A DNA stretch of 64,000 bases from UBA2033 sp035345875 (GCA_035345875.1 DAORDH010000004.1:1-64000); one strand, 5' to 3'; shown: positions 37,540-47,063, counted from the first letter of the stretch. Notes: generated by a model not told the origin, from the letters alone. Program-made: numbers and translations.

Positions 37540-38904
37540 ATGATTGAGAAAAAATTTACAGAAAAAATAGATATACTTTCTAAGTATAAGCTAATCGTTT
37601 CCAAGACAGAACCAATCCGTAAAAGTGGCAAAGTTTTAAAGGTTCTTGGAAACGTTATTTTTTCACAAGGTCCTCCTGATTCGAAGATCGGTGAGATCAT
37701 GGAAATTGAAAGACAAGACGGAAAAGGCTATCTTCAATGTGAAATTATCGGATTCGATGGTCACAAATATACACTTATGCCATTGGGCGAAGTCAGTGGA
37801 ATCTTTCCGAAAGCATTTGTTTTTTCTTCAGGAAAAAAACTAACCATTCACGTCGGGAAAGAACTTTTAGGTAGAGTTTTAAATGGAGCTGGAAGACCGA
37901 TAGACGGTAAAGGTATTATTGTAACAGGAGAAGAAAGGTCTCCTGAAAATGAAACTCCAAATCCACTCGATAGACCAATCATCAGAGAACAAGTTGTAAC
38001 AGGAGTCAGAGCCATTGATGGACTTCTTACAATTGGACGTGGACAAAGAGTTGGAATTTTTTCTGGTTCGGGTGTTGGTAAGTCCACACTCCTAGGAATG
38101 ATTGCACGATATACAAATGCAGATGTGAATGTAATCTCACTCGTTGGAGAGAGGGGTCGTGAGGTAAATGAATTTCTAGAAAATGAAATTGGGCAAGAAG
38201 CAATGGCAAAGACGGTTGTATTTATTGCAACATCAGACGCACCCAAAATGCAACAGGTAAATTGTGCGTTACTTGCAACATCTGTAGCAGAATATTTTAG
38301 AGATCAAGGTTTGCATGTAAACTTGATGATGGACTCTCTCACTCGATTTGCCCAGGCAAATAGAGAGATTGCAGTTTCTTATGGAGAACCTTCAATCACA
38401 CGTGGTTTTTCTGCATCGGTATTTTCTAAATTATCAAAACTAATTGAAAGATCTGGAACATCCAAATCGGGCGGAAGTATTACAGGAATTTATACAGTCT
38501 TAACCGAACCAGATGAAATGAATGATCCAGTTGCCGATGCCGTAAGAGGTTACATCGATGGTCATATAGTATTATCTAGAGAACTTGCTGAGAGAAATCA
38601 TTATCCTGCAATTGATATCCCCTCTTCTTTATCAAGAGTGATGCCGTATATCGTTGGAGAAGACCATAAAATGTATTCTGATTTTGTAAGAGAATTGATT
38701 GCAACCTACAAAAAATCAGAAAAACTGATTATGTTAAATGCGTATGTAAAAGGTGCAGATCCCAAAACAGACTTAGCTATCAGTAAGAAAATAATGATAG
38801 ATGAATTCTTAACTCAGAAGATAGAGCAGAAAGTAAACTTTCAGGATATGCTTTATCAATTAAGAGATATATTCTTAACGCCTGTAGATGATGAGTTGTT
38901 ATAA
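37540..38904 (+). CDS. fliI: Flagellar export ATPase FliI
   Basis: A 454-residue ATPase of the F1-beta-like family that energises unloading of flagellar export substrates. It has the Walker A GSGVGKST with K181, LVGERGREV, the Walker B region (LMMDSLTRFAQA) and the C-terminal helical domain. Length and motifs are standard. ATP hydrolysis should be intact. Confidence 0.96.
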   Translation: MIEKKFTEKIDILSKYKLIVSKTEPIRKSGKVLKVLGNVIFSQGPPDSKIGEIMEIERQDGKGYLQCEIIGFDGHKYTLMPLGEVSGIFPKAFVFSSGKKLTIHVGKELLGRVLNGAGRPIDGKGIIVTGEERSPENETPNPLDRPIIREQVVTGVRAIDGLLTIGRGQRVGIFSGSGVGKSTLLGMIARYTNADVNVISLVGERGREVNEFLENEIGQEAMAKTVVFIATSDAPKMQQVNCALLATSVAEYFRDQGLHVNLMMDSLTRFAQANREIAVSYGEPSITRGFSASVFSKLSKLIERSGTSKSGGSITGIYTVLTEPDEMNDPVADAVRGYIDGHIVLSRELAERNHYPAIDIPSSLSRVMPYIVGEDHKMYSDFVRELIATYKKSEKLIMLNAYVKGADPKTDLAISKKIMIDEFLTQKIEQKVNFQDMLYQLRDIFLTPVDDELL

Positions 38905-38906
38905 AC

Positions 38907-39473
38907 ATGAAAAAGTTTGAGTTTGATTTAGAGACAGTCCTAGAACTTAGAAAAATTAGAGTGGATGAAGAGTTAAAAAAACTTTCCATCATCGTTGGGA
39001 ATCTTAACCGTCTTCAAAATGAAATCAAAGATAACAATCGAATTATTCTAAACTCAACTACAAAGTATTCTGGGTCAGACATTAAAACTTTAAGATTATT
39101 TGAAGGGTATATAAAAAGCTTATATTTGCAAAATGAAACCTTACAGAAAAGTATGAATGAGCAACAAGAAATTTTGCAAGAGGCTAGACAAAGAGTCATT
39201 GAAGTAGAAAAAGATGCTGAAGTTTTAGAAATATTAAAAAGAGACGCATGGAAGGAATTCCATGAGAAAATGCTTAAGCAGGAAAGATCGGAAGAGGAAG
39301 AGGTCACAAACAATGAATTTATTCACGGGAGAAAACAACCAGATGAGAAAACTGAAACACCTACTGTTAAAATCAAAAAGAAAATTAAGACAGTTAAGTC
39401 CGATAAAAGTAAACCTAAATCAGAGTATGAAAAGCTCATGGAGTATGCCGAATCTCTCAAACAAAAGCGATGA
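38907..39473 (+). CDS. fliJ: Flagellar export chaperone FliJ
   Basis: A 188-residue almost wholly helical protein. It opens MKKFEFDLETVLELR, the typical FliJ start, and continues as an antiparallel coiled coil to about residue 130. The tail is very rich in Lys and Glu (about 130-175) and longer than in most FliJ proteins (about 147 residues). It lies 2 nt after fliI, in the place of the Borrelia gene flbA. Confidence 0.82.
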   Translation: MKKFEFDLETVLELRKIRVDEELKKLSIIVGNLNRLQNEIKDNNRIILNSTTKYSGSDIKTLRLFEGYIKSLYLQNETLQKSMNEQQEILQEARQRVIEVEKDAEVLEILKRDAWKEFHEKMLKQERSEEEEVTNNEFIHGRKQPDEKTETPTVKIKKKIKTVKSDKSKPKSEYEKLMEYAESLKQKR

Positions 39474-39630
39474 AGGAAACTCTTTTGTAAGCCTTTTATA
39501 TAATATTAATTCAGAAAAGGCTCCCAAGGACATAAAAATTCAAAGCTCACTTGTCAGACTTACAAATAAGGTAAATGAACTAGAAGCGGCAGTATTTAGA
39601 CTCGATAAAGCAATACACGATTATAACTAA
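39427..39630 (+). CDS. Small helical protein between fliJ and flbB
   Basis: A reading frame of 67 residues from ATG 39427 (or 61 from 39445) that overlaps the fliJ end in another frame and stops 9 nt before flbB. The region after the overlap codes SFVSLLYNINSEKAP, then a helix IQSSLVRLTNKVNELEAAVFRL with heptad spacing. The gap it fills is otherwise about 165 nt inside a tightly packed operon, which argues that it is real. No homologue comes to mind; start uncertain. Confidence 0.55.
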   Translation: MKSSWSMPNLSNKSDEGNSFVSLLYNINSEKAPKDIKIQSSLVRLTNKVNELEAAVFRLDKAIHDYN

Positions 39631-39639
39631 GGAGTATCT

Positions 39640-40281
39640 ATGGGAACGATGGCCGACAAGGCGAGAATTTTATATCTGTTATTATTAATTTTATTTCTAC
39701 TAACGGTTGGTTTTTTTATTTTTGATTATTATGGGCTCATTGATGCAGATGAAATTTTTCCTGCTCTTGCAAAGAAACCAAGTCCTGTCAATTGGGATAA
39801 AGAATCGCCAACGGAAGTTGAAAAATTAGAATATAAAAAAGCACGAGAAAAGTTAGATGAAGAAATTGCAGAGATAGAGAGAATTCGCCAATCTTTAGAT
39901 GAAGAAAGAGAAAAGCTTCAAAATGAAAACGAGAAATTGAATGAAATGAAAAAGAGCATTCAAGAAAAAGAAAAACAAATGGCGATGGCAAAAAAAGATT
40001 TGGAGAAGCGAGAGGCAAAGGTGAAAGTTCTAGCAAATAAGATTGCGAACATGCCACCACCAAAGGCTATCGCTCTATTAGAAAACTGGCCTGACCAAGA
40101 CATCATTGACGTTTTTAAACAAATGGATAAAGACGCAGAAGAAGAAGGCACAAACACCATCACAAACTACTTAATTACTCTATTTAAAGATCCAAAAAGA
40201 CAAGCGACCATTACGAACAAATGGTTGGATCATGAAGCAGACAGAATACCAAATGATAACACAAGTGTTCTTACTGAATAA
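39640..40281 (+). CDS. flbB: FlbB, periplasmic flagellar collar protein
   Basis: A 213-residue protein with one N-terminal membrane helix (about residues 9-29), a long coiled coil (65-130, KLQNENEKLNEMKKS) and a C-terminal helical MotE/MgtE_N-like domain (about 135-200, LANKIANMPPPKAIALLENW). This layout and its place after fliJ match FlbB, which starts assembly of the spirochaete periplasmic collar and helps hold stators around the motor. Size equals the Borrelia protein (about 205). AAGGAG sits 5 nt before the ATG. It ends the flagellar run. Confidence 0.78.
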   Translation: MGTMADKARILYLLLLILFLLTVGFFIFDYYGLIDADEIFPALAKKPSPVNWDKESPTEVEKLEYKKAREKLDEEIAEIERIRQSLDEEREKLQNENEKLNEMKKSIQEKEKQMAMAKKDLEKREAKVKVLANKIANMPPPKAIALLENWPDQDIIDVFKQMDKDAEEEGTNTITNYLITLFKDPKRQATITNKWLDHEADRIPNDNTSVLTE

Positions 40282-40287
40282 CTAAAA

Positions 40288-40333
40288 GCAAAGAGCAGAT
40301 TCAATCAACAGTTATATGTTTCTGCTCTTTTGC
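40288..40333. terminator. Candidate terminator after flbB
   Basis: GCAAAGAGCAGA pairs with TCTGCTCTTTTGC (one bulged base) around a 21-nt loop. It begins 7 nt after the flbB stop and overlaps the last codons of the convergent small gene. The T-run is short, so strength is uncertain. Confidence 0.45.
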
Positions 40334-40579
40334 ATCCTTATTGTAACATTTTAATTTCTCTGATTTAGCACAAGAACCAGTATAGCCCGCAACTCCACCA
40401 CAATCAGCTCCCAAAACATCTTTACAAACATCTTGCGCCTTTCGTCTATCAGCATTTGAATCCCCTTCAATACAAACCTTAATAGATTCTATCTTACGAA
40501 AAGAATAACATTTAGCAGATAAAATGGAATTAATAAATAAGCCAGAAAAAAGAATAGATACTATGAAAAAGCGATACAT
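40301..40579 (-). CDS. Small exported Cys-rich protein
   Basis: A 92-residue protein with a signal peptide (cleavage after about residue 22, ILSA). The mature part of about 70 residues has six cysteines (C24, C36, C52, C60, C69, C78), enough for three disulfides in the periplasm or outside. AAGGAG lies 5 nt before the ATG, which supports a real gene. No family recognised. Confidence 0.7.
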   Translation of the reverse strand: MYRFFIVSILFSGLFINSILSAKCYSFRKIESIKVCIEGDSNADRRKAQDVCKDVLGADCGGVAGYTGSCAKSEKLKCYNKDAKEQKHITVD

Positions 40580-40683
40580 AAAAACTCCTTTTAATTTTTA
40601 CTCTCGTTTTTCCAGAGAAATAAAAAAGAAAAGATCGACAATAGGATTTAAATTTTATTCAGAATAAAATGATTGCAGATTTC

Positions 40684-40713
40684 AAAAGCAGCTAATTGAT
40701 ATTAGCCGCTTTT
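40684..40713 (-). terminator. Candidate terminator of dapF
   Basis: On the - strand AAAAGCGGCTAA pairs with TTAGCTGCTTTT with one mismatch around a 6-nt loop, about 40 nt past the dapF stop. The T-run is four bases. Confidence 0.55.
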
Positions 40714-40753
40714 AATCAAACCAGAAATGGTATTTTTATAGAATTATAGATTT

Positions 40754-41599
40754 TTAAATTTGGAACTCACCTTCAAAGACAGTTGTAGCAGGACCTTTCA
40801 TTATAATACTTCCTGATTCTGTCCACTCAATATAGAGAGTTCCACCTCTTAAATCAATTCTAGTTTTTTTGCCAGCTCGATTTGTTAGGTTAGCTGCTAC
40901 ATGAACAGCACAAGCACCCGTTCCACAAGCTAACGTTTCCCCCGCACCACGTTCCCATGTTCTCTGATAAAGATGATCTTTTCCTCGAATGGAAACAAAT
41001 TCAACGTTAGTTCTCTTTGGAAATAAGGGATGATGCTCTAAAATAGGACCTATTTCCGTTACTGGAAACTGATCTGAATCTTCAACAAATATAACAGCAT
41101 GTGGATTTCCCATACTTACAGCAGTAAACTTTATTTTATATCCTTTTATATCAATCGTATGCTCGATGATTGGATCTGTGCCTGGAAGTAATACGGGAAC
41201 TTTTTCAGGAACTAAAATCGGTTCCCCCATATCAACAGTCACCATATTTACTTTTCCATGTGCGTCAGTCTCCATATTTAGTTCCAAGACACCTTTACCG
41301 GTTTCAATTTTTGGAGTTTTACTAGAAGTAAGTTTATAATCAAATATATACTTACCAACACATCGAATCCCATTTCCGCACATTTCAGAAGAAGACCCAT
41401 CAGAGTTATACATATCCATCATAAAATCAGCTTTGTCTGATTTGCGAATAAATATAACGCCATCACTTCCAATACCAAAATTTCGATTAGACAATTTTTG
41501 AATTTGATCAGGGGTTAAACGTATGTTTTCTTTTGTTGCGTCGATATAAACATAGTCATTGCCTATGCCTTCCATTTTTGTAAATTTAATCTTTTGCAA
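40754..41599 (-). CDS. dapF: Diaminopimelate epimerase
   Basis: A 281-residue enzyme that converts LL- to meso-diaminopimelate, for lysine and peptidoglycan. Both catalytic cysteines are present: C74 in CGNGIR and C225 in CGTGAC. GNDYVYID at residues 13-20 and GNPHAVIF fit the family. Length is standard (about 275). Single gene, with a terminator-like hairpin after it. Confidence 0.95.
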   Translation of the reverse strand: MQKIKFTKMEGIGNDYVYIDATKENIRLTPDQIQKLSNRNFGIGSDGVIFIRKSDKADFMMDMYNSDGSSSEMCGNGIRCVGKYIFDYKLTSSKTPKIETGKGVLELNMETDAHGKVNMVTVDMGEPILVPEKVPVLLPGTDPIIEHTIDIKGYKIKFTAVSMGNPHAVIFVEDSDQFPVTEIGPILEHHPLFPKRTNVEFVSIRGKDHLYQRTWERGAGETLACGTGACAVHVAANLTNRAGKKTRIDLRGGTLYIEWTESGSIIMKGPATTVFEGEFQI

Positions 41600-41788
41600 A
41601 GTTTTGTTTCCTTATGAATTAGACTCGGTGAGTTTTTAAAATATATTCCTAGAATCAATAGCCTTCACCGATAAAAATTACGATATTTATTTCAAACTCT
41701 TCCTTTCAAATCGTTTTTTACCGGTGACCTTCGATGGCAATTAGTTTTCCCTTGTTTTGAGTAAGGTCAAACTATTAGCGGATAATCC

Positions 41789-42952
41789 TTATTTACCTGT
41801 TCCTGTTGCAGTTGCTAAATCGATAGATAAGTCAAACTTGAATTTATTTATATCGATTTTTGGCTCATACCAAACTCCATAGTCACCCGCTAGTATAAAC
41901 TTTTTAATATAGCTTTGTGTAAGGGCTTCTGTTGTAACTTTATCATAGTGACGTATGTCAATCTTAGCAGAATCTTTATTAAGCGCTCCAATGAGAGCCG
42001 CGACATAGGTCTGACGGTTTTCTGTATCTGTATTAATTTTTGCAAAACCAGCACCAATCAATCCTTGGATTTGATCCCAATCAGTTCCTACAAAGTCTTT
42101 CCATTTTTGAACGGATGGATGAGAAGGAGAAAGATTTTTTAAAACAAAATCAACGACTTCCGGATAAAGAGTAGAAGCCCCATGTGCCACAAATAAAATT
42201 TCTGGATTAATAGAATCTGCAATTTTCAAAAGTTGATGTGCTAGTTCAATATTTAGTTTTACTTTGTGTCCAGGCTTTCCTTTATTTGGTCCATGCATGG
42301 TGCCTATCGTTGGCGCAAGCATTAAAACTCCAGTGCCTTTTACGAATTGTTCTAACTCTTCTGGGTTTGTATAAGTGCTATGGTCAGACTTAGTATCTTC
42401 ATCTTCTTCACCAGCCAAAACTCCCAACTCCCCCTCAACCGATAGTCCCAGAGGGTGTGCCATATTTACGACTTCTCTTGTAAGATCAATGTTATCACTC
42501 AAAGGCATTGCTCTTTCTGCTTTGTGATCTGTTGAATTATCTGCCATCACAGATGTATAACCTTGAACAGCCGCTTGCACAACCTTACGACCAGATTCGG
42601 AAATATAATCACCATGGTCTAAATGAGTTGCTATTTTAATTTTTGATCGTTTAGCGAGCTTTGCAACATATTCAGAAGTTACTTCAACACCAAAGGTTTG
42701 ATCACCTAAACCAAATGATTTTAAAGCGCTATTGGAAAAAGCTAAGATTGCACTCGCACCTAACATCTCAGCAGCAGAAACCGCAGCATTAATAGATTGA
42801 AATGTAGTTACGTTAAAAGCAGGAATCGCATATCGTTCTCCTTTTTGATTTCCCTTAATTCCATTTTTAGCTTGAATTAGAAGACTGTGTGCGGAAGCCA
42901 TTCCATCCGAAAATTTTCTGGATGTATTGATTACTGGTGGTTTAGATGACAT
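41789..42952 (-). CDS. fba: Class II fructose-bisphosphate aldolase
   Basis: A 387-residue zinc-dependent aldolase that splits fructose-1,6-bisphosphate in glycolysis and forms it in gluconeogenesis. Visible family features are YAIPAFNVT, the catalytic/zinc segment HLDHGD (H110, D112, H113), SVEGELGVLAGEED, APTIGTMHGPNKG with a zinc His, and LFVAHGAS, then AKINTDTENR. It is somewhat longer than the usual 345-360 because of an N-terminal extension. The gene stands alone. Confidence 0.93.
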   Translation of the reverse strand: MSSKPPVINTSRKFSDGMASAHSLLIQAKNGIKGNQKGERYAIPAFNVTTFQSINAAVSAAEMLGASAILAFSNSALKSFGLGDQTFGVEVTSEYVAKLAKRSKIKIATHLDHGDYISESGRKVVQAAVQGYTSVMADNSTDHKAERAMPLSDNIDLTREVVNMAHPLGLSVEGELGVLAGEEDEDTKSDHSTYTNPEELEQFVKGTGVLMLAPTIGTMHGPNKGKPGHKVKLNIELAHQLLKIADSINPEILFVAHGASTLYPEVVDFVLKNLSPSHPSVQKWKDFVGTDWDQIQGLIGAGFAKINTDTENRQTYVAALIGALNKDSAKIDIRHYDKVTTEALTQSYIKKFILAGDYGVWYEPKIDINKFKFDLSIDLATATGTGK

Positions 42953-43026
42953 TTTTTACCTCATTGGAGTGATTAATCGAACTCTAATTAGAAATTAAAA
43001 AGTTTAGTTTGTATGCCAAGTATTTT

Positions 43027-43467
43027 TTAAAGCCAGCCTAACTCCTTGCGAATGTATTCCATCCGAATTCGATTGTGAAATATATCAAAAATTCCAAACA
43101 CAGAAGCTGATCGTATTTGAACTATTGGTTGATTCTCCTCAAATAAAAATTCTACTTTGTCTGGAAATCTGAAAACCTTTGTGAAATAATAAGTTCTAAT
43201 ATAAAAATTTTCCGGATCTGCCATTACATGAACATTCTCTTTGCTATCTAATAATTTTTTCAATTGATCATATGCTTCTTGCTTTGTTTGATTTTCATAT
43301 TGATACGGTCGGATGCTGTGAATAGGATTCAATTTCCAACTCTGAGAGGAAACACAATTTGGTGTAGGTGGACAATAGTTCAATTCTCCATCATACACCC
43401 CTGTTCTAGGTCCAATAAAACTAGAACAGCAAATCAATAGAAAAGTAAGGATTGGTTCCGGAGCCAT
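43027..43467 (-). CDS. DUF1499 lipoprotein, copy 2
   Basis: A 146-residue protein from the ATG at 43467, which lies 2 nt after the flavoprotein stop. A longer reading would run back through the flavoprotein frame and is not real. A hydrophobic signal ends LLICC, giving a lipidated or processed protein. The DUF1499 core is intact: CPPTPNCVSSQS, then VQIRSASVFGIFD, NRIRMEYIRKELGWL. It resembles the copy at 18628 in both end blocks. It ends the six-gene PadR operon. Confidence 0.8.
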   Translation of the reverse strand: MAPEPILTFLLICCSSFIGPRTGVYDGELNYCPPTPNCVSSQSWKLNPIHSIRPYQYENQTKQEAYDQLKKLLDSKENVHVMADPENFYIRTYYFTKVFRFPDKVEFLFEENQPIVQIRSASVFGIFDIFHNRIRMEYIRKELGWL

Positions 43468-43469
43468 AA

Positions 43470-45041
43470 TTATACTTTTCTGTTTACTCCCTTTATTATT
43501 TTTGGAAATCCACCTGGATCTAAAACACATGCGGCAGCCGCTACACCTCCCATCATTGCTCCCGTGATGCCTAACGCCATTGCATCTGTGCCAGCTAAAT
43601 AAAAATTCTTTAAAGGAGTTTTTGGTCCTAACCATTTAATTTTAAATCTCTCCGGTGTTGAAGCGAGTCCATAAAATTCTCCATTCGATCTACCGGCGAG
43701 TTCAATATAAGTCAATGGCGTGGATAATTCTGTATAATCTACCAAATCCTTAAATCCTGGATATTTTTTTTCAACAAGGTTTAATAGACCCTCTGCAATT
43801 TTTGATTTTAATTTTTCATAATCATCCCCACGCTTTTTCCACTTAGAGTTTTCCCATTGAGTAAAATCATTGTAATCAGCAAAAGATATAATTTCAGCTG
43901 TAAAACCTTTTGCAGAATGATTTTTAAGGGAAGGAAAAGAGAGATAGCAAGCCCTTGGATTTCCAGCAAGTAAAGAATTAGCAGCATTAGCCGCTTCCAA
44001 ATCGTGATCATAGGATTCATAGATCCAGCTATTTTCCCCTTTAAAACCCATTTCTCTTGGATCATTTTTTAAACCGAGATAGAGGGTAACAGCGCTTTTC
44101 CCCCTTGGCAACTTCTTTAACTCTTCAATGTATGACTCGGAAATATGACCTTTCATTAATTCACCATAAGTATGAAGGGCACCTGTGCATGAAATCACAG
44201 TTTCTGCTTGGTATATTTCTTTTCTCTTTTCCCCTCGCTTTTTTTGCACTTCCACTCCAATTACTGTATTGTGATCTACAATCAATCCAGTAACCATAGA
44301 GGATAACAAACATTTTCCCCCATTTGCTTCAATAATAGGCTCAGCATATTTTGCAATAGAACCTGCTCCCCCTTCCGGGTAAATCGCTCCATCGAGATAA
44401 TGAGTTGCAATGATAGAATGAATCAGAAATGAGCTTTTAGAGGGAGGCAAGCCATAATCTCCCCATTGACTCACTAAAAGAGATTTCAATTTTTCATTTT
44501 TAAAATTCAAATCCAAATAGTCCTTTGTAGTTGATAATGCAATACTCTCTGTTTTTTTATTCCATAAGCGAATGAAAAATCCAAAGAAGGATGGAACTAG
44601 AGTTGCCATCATATTAAGAGTTGCCCACTGCGTTGCCTTTTTCATATCTTTAAAATATTTTTGGATCGATTTTGTCTCATCTGGAAATGATTTGGATAGT
44701 TTTTGAATATACTCGTTCTCATTTGATGGAACGGTAAACGTCATATCCGGATAAATAAACCTTTCAAATTCATAAGGAAGAGAATTCCACTTTATATTTC
44801 CATTACTTATAAAATTATAAACTCTCATCGGAAGGCTATTTTTATCCATATTTCCAATATAATGAAGACCAACATCCCAACTATATTTTACTTTTCTTTT
44901 AAATTCGTGCGTTAGTCCACCTAGCTCCCAATGTTGTTCCAAAACTAGAACCCGTTTATTTGCTATTTTAGACAATAGAGTAGCTGCTGCCAACCCACCA
45001 ATACCAGAACCAATCACGATCACATCATATTTGTTTTCCAT
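43470..45041 (-). CDS. Carotenoid/retinol desaturase-like FAD oxidoreductase
   Basis: A 523-residue flavoprotein of the phytoene desaturase (CrtI)/all-trans-retinol 13,14-reductase group. The dinucleotide fold is at the start (VIVIGSGIGGLAAATLLSK), followed by VLEQHWELGGLTHEF, a segment close to RetSat-type enzymes, and the C-terminal FAD site (YLAGTDAMALGITGAMMGG). These enzymes reduce or desaturate conjugated polyenes. The substrate here is unknown, but the neighbourhood (7-TM protein, DUF2141, sterol desaturase) points to lipid or terpenoid chemistry. Spacing to both neighbours is under 10 nt. Confidence 0.82.
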   Translation of the reverse strand: MENKYDVIVIGSGIGGLAAATLLSKIANKRVLVLEQHWELGGLTHEFKRKVKYSWDVGLHYIGNMDKNSLPMRVYNFISNGNIKWNSLPYEFERFIYPDMTFTVPSNENEYIQKLSKSFPDETKSIQKYFKDMKKATQWATLNMMATLVPSFFGFFIRLWNKKTESIALSTTKDYLDLNFKNEKLKSLLVSQWGDYGLPPSKSSFLIHSIIATHYLDGAIYPEGGAGSIAKYAEPIIEANGGKCLLSSMVTGLIVDHNTVIGVEVQKKRGEKRKEIYQAETVISCTGALHTYGELMKGHISESYIEELKKLPRGKSAVTLYLGLKNDPREMGFKGENSWIYESYDHDLEAANAANSLLAGNPRACYLSFPSLKNHSAKGFTAEIISFADYNDFTQWENSKWKKRGDDYEKLKSKIAEGLLNLVEKKYPGFKDLVDYTELSTPLTYIELAGRSNGEFYGLASTPERFKIKWLGPKTPLKNFYLAGTDAMALGITGAMMGGVAAAACVLDPGGFPKIIKGVNRKV

Positions 45042-45050
45042 ATACCCTCC

Positions 45051-45890
45051 TCAGCGTATAAAAGGAACTCCCTCTAAAGCCTGCATTAATGTAAAAACCA
45101 TAAAACTAAAATATATAATAGACAAGAGGCTAATGATAATTTTCCCCATCTTATAATCATATCTAAATCTAAATAAAAACATTCCGAACAACGGTAAGAT
45201 CTGCATCCCATGTAAACCTAAAAAGTGAGCAATTCTTAAATCTCCTCCAGTGCGTGACCAACTTGTAAAAGGAAGTCTCTTTGTTTGATCTTTTTCATTA
45301 ACACTATGTGAACCCATTGTGAATCCAATTGGACTTTTATTTGCCTCAATTTTTTTTAAGTCAGCAGAGCTAGGTTGTGTCATCGTAAAAGCCATTGGCA
45401 TTGAGAGGAAACTAATGATTAGCCCCATTCGAATAGAAAATAAAAATATATTTCTACCTAGAGGTATTGAAAAAAAACCTTTTATATAGATAAAAAAAGC
45501 CAACCATACCAAAACGATCGCAACTGCCATAATCTGAAATAAAACCATATCCTCTAAAGTTAAAAAATTAAAATGACTCATTCTTCCGCGAGCGGCTTGA
45601 AAATAGATTATAAGCAATTCTAATATAAGACCATAGGAAGTTATTTTATTTGCCCAAACCAGAAATCTTTCACTCGGAATAAATCTTACAAAATATATAA
45701 GAGTGATTGAATAGATTAAACTTGAGATTGCAAATTTTAGAGGCTTTAACCAAAGAGGAGTATAATTTAAAACTCTACCATCAAAAACAAATCCAAAAGA
45801 AGAAATAAGAAAACAAATAAAAGAGATATAAAATAATATTTTAAGATCAAAATTTTCTTTTGAAGTTTTAAAGAATCTGAGGCTAACCAT
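45051..45890 (-). CDS. Seven-helix membrane protein of unknown function
   Basis: A 279-residue integral membrane protein with about seven helices. A conserved-looking segment, SRTGGDLRIAHFLGLHGMQ (between helices 5 and 6), contains two histidines facing one another across a helix turn, as in haem- or metal-binding membrane proteins. I recall this pattern from unnamed bacterial proteins and cannot assign a function. It is the fourth gene of the operon, 9 nt from both neighbours. Confidence 0.7.
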   Translation of the reverse strand: MVSLRFFKTSKENFDLKILFYISFICFLISSFGFVFDGRVLNYTPLWLKPLKFAISSLIYSITLIYFVRFIPSERFLVWANKITSYGLILELLIIYFQAARGRMSHFNFLTLEDMVLFQIMAVAIVLVWLAFFIYIKGFFSIPLGRNIFLFSIRMGLIISFLSMPMAFTMTQPSSADLKKIEANKSPIGFTMGSHSVNEKDQTKRLPFTSWSRTGGDLRIAHFLGLHGMQILPLFGMFLFRFRYDYKMGKIIISLLSIIYFSFMVFTLMQALEGVPFIR

Positions 45891-45899
45891 AATTATCTT

Positions 45900-47063
45900 C
45901 TATTTTAAATTTTTAATTTCTTTTAAATCCTGCATAATCCAAAACATCATCTCAAAACTTTCCCCTACATCTTCTGTGCTACCTAAGTTTGCAATTATAT
46001 AGGAATCATATTCTGGTGAATAAAATAGAAGCGTTCCTAGAAGGCCAGAATGACCATAGAGTTCAGGTGTTTTAGGCATTAAAAACGACATATCATTGAA
46101 GCGAACAGTCATTAATCCTTTGCCATAATAAATTCCATCTAGAAATTTATTTTTGCCAACCAAGGAGGAATAATTTAGATTAGAGATGAGTTTTCCCTTG
46201 ATAAGTGCTTGATGAAAAAGAAGTAAATCTTGAGCTGTAGAAATAATTCCGCCCCCTGCCCAATCGGCACTTATACTTTTATAATTTGTTACATCTTTAT
46301 CCCCTAGCATCATTGTAGAAATTGGGGCTAACTTTGATTTGTCGATAGGTTCACTTCTTAAGTAAACATATGAATTTTTCATTCCCAGTGGAGAAAAGAT
46401 TTTCTCTTGAATGATTTTCTCAAAACTTTTATTTGTAATTTTCTCAATAATAAGTCCAAGTAAGATAAATCCAGTATCTGAATAATGAAATTTTTCACTA
46501 GGTTTTCCCACTGCTTTTTTATTGAGTCTTGTATAATCTAAAATTTCTTTCGGAGTCCATAATTTATCTGGATTCTTTTGAATTTCGTCTAGTAGGGATT
46601 TATCGTTTTTATCTAGGGCTTCAAAATAATCCGCAACTCCTGATGTGTGTTCGAGTAAATCGGAAATTGTAACCTTTTCTGAATAGTCAACACCCTCATA
46701 TACAAATAAATTTTTCAATAAATCTGGACTTAATACTTTACTGATACGATCGTCTAACTTTAATTTACCGCTTTCAATAATTTGATAAATTAAAACGGTT
46801 GTAAATATCTTACCAATACTTGCTACATGAAAAGGTTGATCTTTTTTTACAGGAATAGTTTTAGAGTTATCTAAAAATCCTGCACTCGATTCTATGTGAA
46901 CTTTTAGAGTATCGGAATGAACTAATAAAGTAGCTGCCTTACTAAATTTTGATTTAGCTATAGTCTTTTGAAACGTTTTAACAATGTTTTCTTCGCCTTC
47001 TTTTATAGAGGCAATACTGCATTGCATAAAGAATAAGAAAATTAAGACAGTTGTATATTTCAT
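45900..47063 (-). CDS. Serine hydrolase of the class C beta-lactamase family
   Basis: A 387-residue predicted lipoprotein (FFMQC lipobox, C15). The active-site serine is S82 in SIGK (SxxK, K85). The second motif is YSD (in HYSDTGFILLG), a common variant of YxN, and the third is GHSG near residue 350 in place of KTG. Members act as esterases, peptidases or penicillin-interactive proteins more often than as true beta-lactamases. It probably works in the periplasm. Confidence 0.85.
   Translation of the reverse strand: MKYTTVLIFLFFMQCSIASIKEGEENIVKTFQKTIAKSKFSKAATLLVHSDTLKVHIESSAGFLDNSKTIPVKKDQPFHVASIGKIFTTVLIYQIIESGKLKLDDRISKVLSPDLLKNLFVYEGVDYSEKVTISDLLEHTSGVADYFEALDKNDKSLLDEIQKNPDKLWTPKEILDYTRLNKKAVGKPSEKFHYSDTGFILLGLIIEKITNKSFEKIIQEKIFSPLGMKNSYVYLRSEPIDKSKLAPISTMMLGDKDVTNYKSISADWAGGGIISTAQDLLLFHQALIKGKLISNLNYSSLVGKNKFLDGIYYGKGLMTVRFNDMSFLMPKTPELYGHSGLLGTLLFYSPEYDSYIIANLGSTEDVGESFEMMFWIMQDLKEIKNLK

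Noticed and set aside
39262..39426. Upstream part of the small frame between fliJ and flbB
   Set aside because: It is a Lys/Arg-rich shadow of the fliJ tail; starts at 39427 or 39445 are more sensible.
41669..41728. Inverted pair CACCGATAAAAA / TTTTTACCGGTG as a terminator
   Set aside because: The loop is over 30 nt and no T-run follows on the proper side; it is noted only as a weak relative of the dispersed repeat.
43468..43635. N-terminal extension of the DUF1499 copy 2 frame
   Set aside because: It is the wrong frame of the flavoprotein gene; the real start is the ATG at 43467, followed by the signal sequence.
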